Made by a program: the position numbers and the translations under genes | Part shown: positions 55,116 to 63,565 of the stretch, in pieces | How positions within the stretch are numbered: position 1 is the first letter of the stretch | Layout of the letters: the number at the start of each line of letters is the position of its first letter | Notes under the pieces: generated by a model | Told to the model about the DNA's origin: nothing | Seen by the model: the letters and a program-made list of their open reading frames with translations, nothing else | Database searches by the model: none | Assembly (NCBI RefSeq): GCF_024166365.1 | Contig: NC_064831.1 | Span: 47,431,768-47,495,767, forward strand | Reading direction: 5' to 3' | Length of the DNA stretch: 64,000 nucleotides | From: Elephas maximus indicus | Taxonomy: Eukaryota; Chordata; Mammalia; Proboscidea; Elephantidae

Positions 55116-55525
55116 GTAAGTGAGTTTGGAGCGGGGCCGGGGTTTGGCGTGCCCGGACCCGGGGGCCGAGGGGCTGGGGCTCCGCCGATGTGGCCCCCGG
55201 AGGGCGTGTCCCCGGCTCAGGCAGGAGGTGCGCCCCTGGCCCCCGCGCCGCCAGGCAGGTTCGCGGACCATGCGGTGGGGGTTCCTGGGGAAGCCGCGTC
55301 CGGCTGGGCCACGGGGGAGGGTCTCCAGGACCTGCGTTCCACCCCTGCCTCGACCCTCGGGCTCCAGCGACAGCTGAGAGCGGGCCAGGGTCCCCTCGGC
55401 ACCTCCACGGAGCACCTCGGTCCCGGCCCACCCAGTTTTATGCTCCCGGCGCGGTTGCCCAGACCGCCCCTCCGACCACGACACCTTCCGCGGTCCAGGC
55501 AGGTCATCCCTGAAAGCCCCCGGCT

Positions 55526-55756
55526 CATTTAGGGCACATATCCTAGCTTTCCAAGGGACTTTTCCAAGTTGCATCACTGTTTGGCCTCCAGGCAGGTGCT
55601 TGCCTCTCAGGTTGGAGTTATTTACACAGGATTTTAAATATTTCGTATTATTTACTGTGCGTGTGTTCCCTCCCAGAAGTCCCCCAAAGAGTGGTGCGCT
55701 CCCAGCAAAGCCTCCGCTGCTCACAAGGCGGTGGCAACGGGTTGGGGGCTTTGGTT
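55526..55756. other. CpG island shore, nothing recognised
   Basis: GC content falls quickly. No repeat or exon called. Confidence 0.35.
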
Positions 55757-55921
55757 CTCAAACTTGGCCGCACATCTGGGGAGTTTTAAAAAAATACAGA
55801 TGCCTGGAACCCACCTTCAGAAATTCACATTTAGTTGGTCTAGGGTGCAGCCTGGGCAATGGAGTTTTAAAAAGTCTCCCGGGTGATTCAAATGTGCAGC
55901 AAAGTGTGAGAACCTCTGTTT
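55757..55921 (+). mobile_element. MER5A hAT DNA transposon
   Basis: GGTTCTCAAACTTGGCCGCA, ATCTGGGGAGTTTTAAAAAA, ATGCCTGGAACCCACCTTCA, TTTAGTTGGTCTAGGGTGCA and AAGTGTGAGAACCTCTG reproduce the element end to end, including both terminal inverted repeats. Confidence 0.92.
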
Positions 55922-56232
55922 TGGGGTTCGCTCCTAGGGCCACTTTTTCAAGCTCTAGAGAGCACCCGGCTTGGTTTGGTTTTTGGCTAGAGATCAGTCT
56001 TACAGAACTCTCCTCAGGCACTCTTGACTTTTCTGTAATCTACCTCTCCACCTGGAGGGCCTGTTGGTGCTTCTAACCATAGACTGCAGATGGGGCCTTT
56101 ATGAAGTTCCCTTTGTTTCTGCCTCTGCTTACAGTAAATATTGCCAGGGCACCTTCTGTCAAGGAGGTGGGAGTGTGGGAATTAAGGGTCAAGGTTATAA
56201 TACAGGGTTGTCCTATTAAGGGAAACCAAAAT

Positions 56233-56394
56233 CAAACCAAACCCACTGCCCTCAAGTCGATTCCGACTCATAGTGACCCTATAGGACAGAGTAGAGCTGC
56301 CCCATAGAGTTTCCAAGGAGCGCCTGTCAGATTCGAACTGCCGACCTTTTGGTTAGCAGCCATAGCACTTAACCAGTATGCCACCAGGGTTTCC
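56233..56394 (-). mobile_element. AfroSINE, short form, well preserved
   Basis: CAAACCCACTGCCCTCAAGT to TATGCCACCAGGGTTTCC. Closely similar to the copies at 53.58 and 56.53 kb (shared GGGTTTCC head). Confidence 0.96.
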
Positions 56395-56525
56395 ATATTC
56401 AGGGGATACCAAGTGATAATTTGACTTGTCATATTTGAAAAGGATTTCAGATTAAAAGGACGAAAAATACTTTAGGAATCCACCAGTTTAAGAAGACCCC
56501 CCCAGCCCCATGGATAATCAACCAA

Positions 56526-56690
56526 AAAAACCGAACCCAGTGCCGTCGAGTTGATTCCGACTTATAGCGACCCTATAGGACAGAGTAGAACTGCCCCATA
56601 GAGTTGCCAAGGAGCGCCTGGTGGGTTTGAACTGCCGACTCTTTGGTTAGCAGCCGTAGCACTTAACCATTACAGCACCAGGGTTTCCCC
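56526..56690 (-). mobile_element. AfroSINE, short form, well preserved
   Basis: ACCGAACCCAGTGCCGTCGA to TACAGCACCAGGGTTTCC. The CpGs of the tail (GTCGAG) survive, so this is probably one of the youngest copies in the window. Confidence 0.96.
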
Positions 56691-58467
56691 ATGGATAATA
56701 GTTTTGCATAAATCTGGGGAATTTTACTTCACGAAGTAAAGCTAATTGGATCCTTAAGGTTTTATGGTGGATACTTGTGTTAATGGGTGTGCGCTTGTGG
56801 GTTAAGATTCCAGGTGTGTGATCAAGCCTTGCAAATATGACAGCATGTATTTCTTGTTAATAGAATAATATCCTAGTTAGGGAATTAAAGCCTTACCTTA
56901 GCATGGCACATCTGAGGTGAGACCCTTAGCCACCTGTCGAATGATCTTAAAAATGTTAGGGGTGTAGGACTAAAGAAAAATTTAATGGATGCATATATTG
57001 ACTGAATTTGATCGTTTATTAAGAAAGTGTATTTTCAGCGTCCTTGCTACCAACAGGGTAGTCGCCTGGATCCTTGGTTAAATTACTGTTGTACCCCAGG
57101 TATGACTGTATTCTGTTTCTACCTGGATGTCGGTACCTGGCCAAAAAACGGTGGGTTTGATTTTTTTCGTAGGCGATGGCCCTCTGTATTGCATTTTCAC
57201 TTGCAGTGGGATGACATATTTTCAGGAGAAGGCCCTCCAGAGGTGGGGAATGTTTGTGCTCATTTCTAGCTTCAAAGCTTGGTAGAAAGAACACTCATTT
57301 TGAAAAATAAAAAAAGTTCCGTGGCTTTGCCCGGTTGGTTTTTCTCTTTTCCCTGCCTTCCTATCCCTGTGCTCAGTTGCTGGAAGTGTGGTCACTGTGG
57401 GAGCCGACTTAATTGTCTTGGCTTGAGAATGGCAGGTTATGTGGAGTGCATGGCCTGACAGGGTGGCCTCAGGCCCCCTGACCGGAATCCTCCACCTTTG
57501 GGGAGCAAGAACACATGGAAAGTGTTTTCCTACTGTTGACTTTTTTTTTTTTTTTTAAACCAGGCCAACAAAAAGAAGCCATGTTATTGAATGGTTTATT
57601 AACTTGTGAGCCTTGTCTCCATTTGGGAAAAAAAAAAATGCATATTTGAGGTTCTTTTCATCTTGGGGTCTGAAAACAGGAACAGAAACAGTTATGATGT
57701 GAATGTAATGCTGTGTTTGTGGCCAAAAGGACAGAAAAGTGCTTGTAAATGTGACCTGAACAGATTTACTGAGACATTTCTCACTTTGGGGGTAGCAGCT
57801 CCAGTATTATAAAGTGATAGGAAAGCAAGTGAAGAAGAAAAGTATGAAGAAAGTGTTATCTAGGGACTTCTTCATTTAGGCAAAGGATGTACACCATCCA
57901 GAAGAGAGACCTTTGATTTATTTTTAAGGATAGACTGCACTGTCTTTCTTTTTATGTTTTTCTCTAAGTAGGGGGCAGTTTGCTTGTGCTGATAGGGCGA
58001 AGGGTGGTTAAATGAAATTTAATGGTCTTCTCAACTTTCTTTTCCCTTGAAGCAGCCTAAGAGATGCCAATGACTTTTTTTTTTTTTTTTTTAAAGAAAA
58101 CCCAACTGATTTTGTGCTTTTCTTTTCATCCTCTGATCCTGGCATGAGAGGTTGGCACTAAAGAAGAGAAACAAAGTTCAAGGAGAATTAAAAATTGGGT
58201 AACTTTCCCTGAATGACCAAGCGCTTACTTCATCCGGGCACTTGACATTGCCGTTATCGAGAAACAATTTTATGACATAAAAAAACCCTCAAAACAAAAA
58301 AAACCCCACAGCTCCAGTCCTCTTTACCCTCTTTCCACACAATCCTCCTCTGTCTCCGAAAACAAAATCCTTGGGAGAGATAGTGCTTCGCCTTAAATTC
58401 ACGCCAAAACTTTTCTATTGTTTCATTTCTTTATTCACTTATTCAGCAAATCTTATTAAGCCCCTAG
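56691..58467. other. probable intronic DNA with weak exon candidates
   Basis: No repeat recognised, apart from oligo-T runs at 57.54 and 58.08 kb. The interval 57039-57099 is bounded by GTGTATTTTCAG and CCCCAG|GTATGA; another at 57173-57240 is bounded by TTTTTTCGTAG and CCAGAG|GTGGGG. Neither carries a recognisable coding sequence. Confidence 0.25.
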
Positions 58468-58510
58468 TATGAGTCAGAATCGACTCAAGAGCAATGGGTG
58501 GTTGTTGTTT
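58468..58510 (+). mobile_element. AfroSINE tail remnant
   Basis: Only TATGAGTCAGAATCGACTCA followed by AGAGCAATGGG survives, an extreme 5' truncation or deletion remnant. Confidence 0.75.
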
Positions 58511-58712
58511 ATTAGCCAAGCTCTGTATTACCCACTGAGTAAACAGGTTACAGTCCCAGGAGCTTGAAGCCTGGTGGGTATGCAAACCATGGGATGCAGT
58601 ACATTGGCAACCCTGATAATCACGGTGAGCATGGAGTTCCTTGGGACACCCGGAGCACCTGTCTCGTCTCACCTGGGTAGATACTTTCTCAGTTCACTAG
58701 CATGGTAGGTGT

Positions 58713-59054
58713 CTTAGTCATCTAGGGCTGCTATAACAAATACCACAAGTGGATGGCTTTAACAATCAGAAATTTATTTTCTCACAATTTAGAAGGCTAG
58801 AAGTGTGAATCCAGGGTGCCAGCTCTAGCGGAAGGCTTTCTCTCTCTGTCAGCTCTGGAGGAAAGTCCTTGTCTCTTGTGAGTTCTGCTCCTGGGCAGTC
58901 TTCATGTGGGTTGGCATCTCTCTTCCCCCATCTCTGCTTCTTCGCTTGCTTGTTTAAATCTCTTTTATATCTCAAAAGAGATTGACTCAAAATATACCTT
59001 ACACTAGTCTTGCCTAATAATAAAGACAACCCATTCCCAAATGGAATTATAACC
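58713..59054 (-). mobile_element. MLT1-type LTR, antisense, left part
   Basis: CTAGGGCTGCTATAACAAAT, CAGAAATTTATTTTCTCACA and ATTTAGAAGGCTAGAAGTGT are the reverse complement of the MLT1 3' end. The LTR is interrupted by a SINE fragment at 59055. Confidence 0.85.
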
Positions 59055-59158
59055 ATAGAACTGCCCCATAGAGTTTCCAAGGAGTACCTGGTGGATTCGA
59101 ACTGCCAGCCTTTTGTTTTGCAGCTGTAGCACTTAACCACTATACCAGCAGAGTTTCC
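59055..59158 (-). mobile_element. AfroSINE, tail-truncated, inside MLT1
   Basis: ATAGAACTGCCCCATAGAGT to CACTATACCAGCAGAGTTTC. The tail third is missing. Confidence 0.93.
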
Positions 59159-59225
59159 TAACGGGTAGAAGTTAGGATTTACAGCACATATTTTTTAGGG
59201 ACACAATTCAATCCATAACGGTAGA
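59159..59225 (-). mobile_element. MLT1-type LTR, antisense, right part
   Basis: TTTTTTAGGGACACAATTCA then ATCCATAACG is the reverse complement of the LTR start (TTATGGATTGAATTGTGTCC). Confidence 0.85.
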
Positions 59226-59279
59226 CATAAGAGAGGCTTTATCTGTGTTAAAATAAATTTTATTTTGTTAATTCCACAC

Positions 59280-59612
59280 ACAATTTTTTTTTTAAATCCT
59301 GATTTATTTATTTCATTTTTTTGTTGAGAATATACACAGCAGAACGTATACCAACAATTTCTACACATACAATTCCTGACATTGATTACATTCTTCAAGT
59401 CGTGCAGCCATTCTCACCCTCCTTTCCTGGATTGTTCCTCAGCTGTTAACATAAGCTCACTACCCCCTAAGTTCCCTATCTAATCTTTCCAGTTGCTGTG
59501 GTCAGTTTGATCCCATATAGATAGTTCTTAAAAGAGCACGATGCTCAAGGCAGACATTCTTTACTAGTTAAGGTAAGCTGTTTGGTTTAGAGTCCACACC
59601 AGGTTTTAAATA
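59280..59612 (-). mobile_element. L1 3' UTR terminus, antisense
   Basis: GTTGAGAATATACACAGCAG, ATTGATTACATTCTTCAAGT, TTTGATCCCATATAGATAGT and AAGGCAGACATTCTTTACTA match the copies at 35.70 and 52.0 kb. It is the third copy of this 3' UTR in the window. Confidence 0.9.
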
Positions 59613-59783
59613 CTTATCTCAGACACTTCCCTGATGGAGAAGAGGGAAGGGTGTGCGTACTGATTATGAAGAGGGGAGAAGGGAAGTGAAGCCAGAAGGA
59701 CGGATTCGGGCAACAGGGGAGCTGGCAGCGATTGTGGCTGGATCCATTTTTGTGATGTTGGTAACTGGCAAAATAAGCTTGGT

Positions 59784-59945
59784 CATTGTGGTGCAGTGGT
59801 TAGGACTTTGGCTGCTAACCAGAAAGGTCAGCCGTTCGAATCCACCAGCCCCTCCTTGGAAACCCCACGGGGCGGTTCTTCCCTGTCCTGTAGGGTCACT
59901 ATGAGTCAGAATAGACTTGATGGTGACGGGTTTGGTGTTTTGGTT
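59784..59945 (+). mobile_element. AfroSINE, short form
   Basis: TTGTGGTGCAGTGGTTAGGA, AGCCGTTCGAATCCACCAGC and TCACTATGAGTCAGAATAGA. Confidence 0.95.
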
Positions 59946-60204
59946 ATTTTATCTGAACAACAGAGCTGGAAGGAGAGAATGAGGGCCACATGAAAGCAGC
60001 CACCTCTGTTCTCTTTAGAGCAAATGTTTTGGTCCGTGTCTGTGAGTCCAGCCAGTGGGTGGACGTTCGTGCTTCATTATTACCATTGTACTTTAGCTCA
60101 TGTTTCCTTGAACAGGCTGAAAACTGGACTTCACACTGGTTTTCCCTTGGGAAGGTGCTATCCAGATAGCTGCCCCACAGGGCTAATAACCTCAGGGTTA
60201 TAAG

Positions 60205-60290
60205 AATAGTTACCATCTGTTTATTGACTACCTTCCCTGTGCCAGGTAAAGTGCTCAGCACTTCTTTTCCGTTGCTCAAAACCCTTAGAG
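60205..60290 (-). mobile_element. MIR, antisense, left part
   Basis: GAATAGTTACCATCTGTTTA, TGTGCCAGGTAAAGTGCTCA and GCACTTCTTTTCC are the reversed MIR tail. It is split by two AfroSINEs and resumes at about 60651. Confidence 0.8.
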
Positions 60291-60455
60291 GAGCCCTGGT
60301 GGTGCAGTGGTTAAGAGTTATGGCTGCTAACCAAAAGGTCAGCAGTTCGAATCCACCAGCTACTCCTTGGAAACCCTATAGGACAGTTCTACTCTGTTCT
60401 GTAGCGTCACTATGAATCGGAATCCACTTGAAGGCAACGGTTTTGGGTTTTTCTT
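60291..60455 (+). mobile_element. AfroSINE, short form, inside MIR
   Basis: GGAGCCCTGGTGGTGCAGTG, CAGCAGTTCGAATCCACCAG and TCACTATGAATCGGAATCCA. Head and promoter boxes are essentially intact. Flanks share AAACCCTT, a probable target-site duplication. Confidence 0.97.
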
Positions 60456-60472
60456 AAACCCTTCCATTCCCG

Positions 60473-60650
60473 GGAAACCCTGGTGCTTAGTGGTTAAGAG
60501 TTTGGCTGCTAACCAAAAGCACGGCAGTTCACATCCACGAGGCGCTCCTTGGAAGCCCTATGGTGAGTGAGGTTCTACTCTGTCCTATAAGGTCGCTATG
60601 AGTCGGGAATCGATTTGATGGTAATGAGTTTGGATTGTTTTTGGTTTCCA
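60473..60650 (+). mobile_element. AfroSINE, short form, second insertion in the same MIR
   Basis: GGGAAACCCTGGTGCTTAGT, GGCAGTTCACATCCACGAGG and TCGCTATGAGTCGGGAATCG. It is flanked by TTCCATTCC on both sides, its target-site duplication. Confidence 0.96.
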
Positions 60651-60785
60651 TTCCTGAGAGGCAGGTGGCAGTGGCCTCATTTTACAGGTGAGGAAACAGG
60701 CTCAAAGAGGTGGCAGATCCTGCTAAGGATCACAGCGCTCCCCAGTGGCAGAGTGGAAGCATGAATGCAAAGCTTAGTTTTTTTC
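60651..60785 (-). mobile_element. MIR, antisense, right part
   Basis: CCTCATTTTACAGGTGAGGA, AACAGGCTCAAAGAGG and CCAGTGGCAGAGTGGAAGCA continue the reversed MIR. Confidence 0.88.
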
Positions 60786-60892
60786 ACTGTTTCACACTCC
60801 TCTTTAGCAGAGCTGATTAAGAAATTGTTTTCAGTGCCATATAATATCACAGGCTCCTTCCACCTGAATTGGTTTGTTTTCCTCTACTAACC

Positions 60893-61040
60893 CAAAAAAC
60901 CCAGTGCTGTCGAGTTGGTTCTGACTCACGGTGACCCAGTAGGACAAAGAAGTGCCCCACTGGGTTTCCAATCTTTAGGGAAGCAGGCTGCCACATCTTT
61001 CACCCGCGGAGTGGCTAGTGGGTTTGAACTGAAAACCTTT
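60893..61040 (-). mobile_element. AfroSINE, long form, head-truncated
   Basis: AAACCCAGTGCTGTCGAGTT, AGGCTGCCACATCTTTCACC and AGTGGGTTTGAACTGAAAAC. Confidence 0.93.
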
Positions 61041-61959
61041 ACTAGATGAGGGGTAATATTAGAACAAAGTTGACTGCAGGGTTGTGATCCCAAGGGAAGT
61101 TTCACGGAATTCACCTTCTTCTGAGTCTTTCCAAGGAAAGGGCAGGTGACACTGTTCAGAAAGTGTCTGAATGCCTCTCAAATCCTAAGTTAGACAGACA
61201 TTTCCATGTTCTTCCAAGCTTTGCAGACCTCCAAGTTTCTATGAATAATTGCTTGTTCGGTAAGAGATGAAAAACAAAATTTAATGTTGAACTTTCTGGA
61301 GTAAAACAGAGCTGTGCACAGTCAATTCTTGCTTCTGTGGTACTTGTGACAAAAACAACACTTTGCTGCCTAGCAGTTACCTCAAGCTCTGAGATTACAG
61401 GCAGTAAAGGGTTAGAGGCCCACGGAGCTATTGGTGAAGATGGGCTTAAAGCAGGGTGAGTGAGTGTGCCCTGCCATGGTCCCCAGCTCCGTATCTCAAC
61501 CGGAAAAGGATCAGCTCCCAGGAACATTTCCAGGGGACTTAGTGGAGGGTCGTCATGGAGTTAAGAGTGTTTGGGATTAAAGCACAGGGCATTTCTTATG
61601 AACATGGACTGTTTCTGCCAAGCCGGCTGGCAGCCCCTTTGTTTACAGGGTGGAGTGTGTTTCCTGTGGCCCAATCACAGGGCCTTCTGCTTGTCTTAGG
61701 TGGAGCAACGATGGTTCCAGTCCTTGCTTTGTGTCATTCAGGACTTAGAAGACCCATGTCTAAAAAACATGCCCCATGCTATTAATATCCTTTTACTATT
61801 GCTCATCCCTTTGCTAGCAGATTGAGGCAAGATGACCAAGATTTTCTAGTTTTTGCCTCAATAATTCTCTTGCCTTTGCTCTCTTTACCTGATTTTCTAT
61901 TCTGTATTTTTTGCATTTGCTTTCCCTTGCAAATTTATAATCTAGCCAGGGAAGAGGAA
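61041..61959. other. unassigned DNA
   Basis: No repeat or gene recognised. A minus-strand frame at 61156-61527 has no known domain. Confidence 0.3.
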
Positions 61960-62100
61960 CTACTGCTGACCATGCACCAGACACTGTTTGGTGTTTAACG
62001 TAGCCCTTCCCAGGAATCCTGAGCATTGCATAATCCCATTTCATGGATGGGAAGCCTGGCTTGTGAGGTCCTGAGTCAGGTACTAAGTGGACGTTTCTAA
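61960..62100 (-). mobile_element. MIR fragment
   Basis: GCACCAGACACTGTTTGGTG, GCATTGCATAATCCCATTTC and ATGGATGGGAAGCCTGG fit reversed MIR. Confidence 0.65.
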
Positions 62101-62857
62101 CTTGGAGTTTCAGACCCTTAACAGCTGGGCTCTTTTGGCCTTATTCTGAAAGAAAAAGAAATGGCCCAGTTTTCAAAGTCATGAAAAGGTTCTAGTACAT
62201 CCTATGAACTAGTATATATCTTTGAACTTCTTTGTAGCTGTATTGATAGCGTTTATTAAAAAAAGATTTGAGTCCCTGCCACTTTTGCCTGTGAGGTGTT
62301 CATCCTGCTTATTAAAAAGAGTGCCTCACTCAGAACTATACAGCAGCTGCTGGAGAGTTGATTAGTGTGGCTTCTTGCCTCAGTCAAGTATCAAAACCTT
62401 GGAGAGTTTACTTAGAGAAGTGATTAAGGAGTTGGGGAGGGACTGATAGAGAAGGAATGGGAGAGAGATAAGAGAGAGCTATTGCAAAGGGACTGGAGGG
62501 TGGAGTTTGCTCTTGGGATTTCTTTTCCTGGTGAGTTTCAGGTTTGGGGTTTAGGCACCTTTGTTCCAGATACAGCCATACCAGCTCAGCCCTAACTGCC
62601 TGCTCTGTCCTGGGTCACCTGTAAGCTTTGGGGAGTGGACAGTGGGGTGGGATGAGAGCTACTGGTTACCTGCTTCTCCAGGTCTGGTCTGCGCAAGGCG
62701 TGGACACCTCCAAGTACAGGTCCAGGTACCTGCAATATGCCCAACTTCCATGGGTGTGAAGCAGCTAGGTGATGTAAGGAAGAGGGAGAGGGTCACCAGA
62801 GTCTTCCCAGGAGACCTGGCCAGGAGCACCCCTTCTCATCATAATAACACCTCCTAG
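62101..62857. other. unassigned DNA
   Basis: No repeat or gene recognised. A short GAGA-rich stretch lies near 62.43-62.50 kb. Confidence 0.3.
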
Positions 62858-62892
62858 AGTGCTGTCTTCTTGCCAGCTCTGTCCTGAGAGCT
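62858..62892 (-). mobile_element. MIR, antisense, left part
   Basis: The short left piece (TGCCAGCTCTGTCCTGAGAG) is weak alone, but it continues into clear MIR text at 63046 after the SINE. Confidence 0.5.
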
Positions 62893-63045
62893 TTTGGTAG
62901 GTTGGTGGTTCGAACGCACCCAGCAGCTCTGCGGGTGAAAGACCTGCTTCTGTAAAGATTGCAGCCTGGAAAACTCTATGGGGCAGTTCTGCTCTGTCAC
63001 ATGGGGTCGCTATGAGTCGAAATTGACTTGACGGCACCAACGAGG
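62893..63045 (+). mobile_element. AfroSINE, long form, head-truncated, inside MIR
   Basis: GGTTGGTGGTTCGAACGCAC, AAAGACCTGCTTCTGTAAAG and TCGCTATGAGTCGAAATTGA, then GGCACCAACG. Confidence 0.94.
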
Positions 63046-63172
63046 GATTAGTGCTGTCATGACCCCATTTTATGGGTGAGGGAAATGGCTTGGGGACATG
63101 GGGTCACTTGCCCAAGTGGTGCAGCTACAGAGCCAGGGCTCGTACCCCGGCCGTCTAACACTGCCTTTCTAG
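63046..63172 (-). mobile_element. MIR, antisense, right part
   Basis: ATGACCCCATTTTATGGGTG, AGGGAAATGGC, GTCACTTGCCCAAGTGGTGC and ACAGAGCCAGGGCTCGTACC. Confidence 0.88.
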
Positions 63173-63391
63173 ACCCAGAGCTCTGACGGCCACGCTGCCT
63201 CGTCATCCCTTCAACTCACCCATCCTTCATGTCTCCAGCAGGTTGTTGACTGCTTGCTATGCTCCTATCTCAGCAGTTTGAGCACAGTGGATGGCCTTTG
63301 TTTACATGTCTGAACTCCCACAAATCTATGAAGGCGGGGGGAGTCTCAGTACTCAGTTTGCATCCCTGGTGTCTAGCAGAAAACAAAATGA

Positions 63392-63565
63392 AAACCCAAA
63401 CCAGTTGCTGCAGAGTTGGATTCTACTCATGGTGACCCCACGTGTGTCAGAGTAGAACTGTACGCCGTAGGGTTTTCCATGGGTGATTTTTCAGAAGTTG
63501 ATTGCCAAGCCTTTCTTGAACTGCCAATGTTTTGGTTAGCAGTGAGTGGTTAACCAGGGACTCCA
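63392..63565 (-). mobile_element. AfroSINE, long form, inside an L2/MIR tail
   Basis: AACCCAAACCAGTTGCTGCA, TTTTCAGAAGTTGATTGCCA and GTGGTTAACCAGGGACTCCA. Host-like text is found on both sides (GCATCCCTGGTGTCTAGCAG before; AATAGGTGCTCAATAAAGGT and TTGTTGAAGG after). Confidence 0.92.

Larger units (their letters stand above)
54060..55525 (+). promoter_or_regulatory. CpG island promoter
   Basis: About 1.45 kb of very GC-rich DNA with CpG at near-random density, unlike anywhere else in the window. It includes GCGCGCGTCCCGGGCG near 54.31 kb and many GGGGCGGGG (Sp1-type) boxes. No TATA box is evident. This is the architecture of a broad, TATA-less mammalian promoter. A consensus splice donor at 55116 suggests rightward transcription; bidirectional activity is possible. 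The gene cannot be identified from this window. Confidence 0.88.

Noticed and set aside
54216-55724. Long antisense frames (215-248 residues) over the CpG island
   Set aside because: Pro/Ala/Gly/Arg-rich low complexity, simultaneously open with plus-strand frames; explained by the GC-box repeat, with no domain or start context.
60291-60370. tRNA gene-like sequence with A and B boxes
   Set aside because: It is the tRNA-derived head of an AfroSINE; it lacks a cloverleaf-compatible 3' acceptor strand and is present in some thirty copies.
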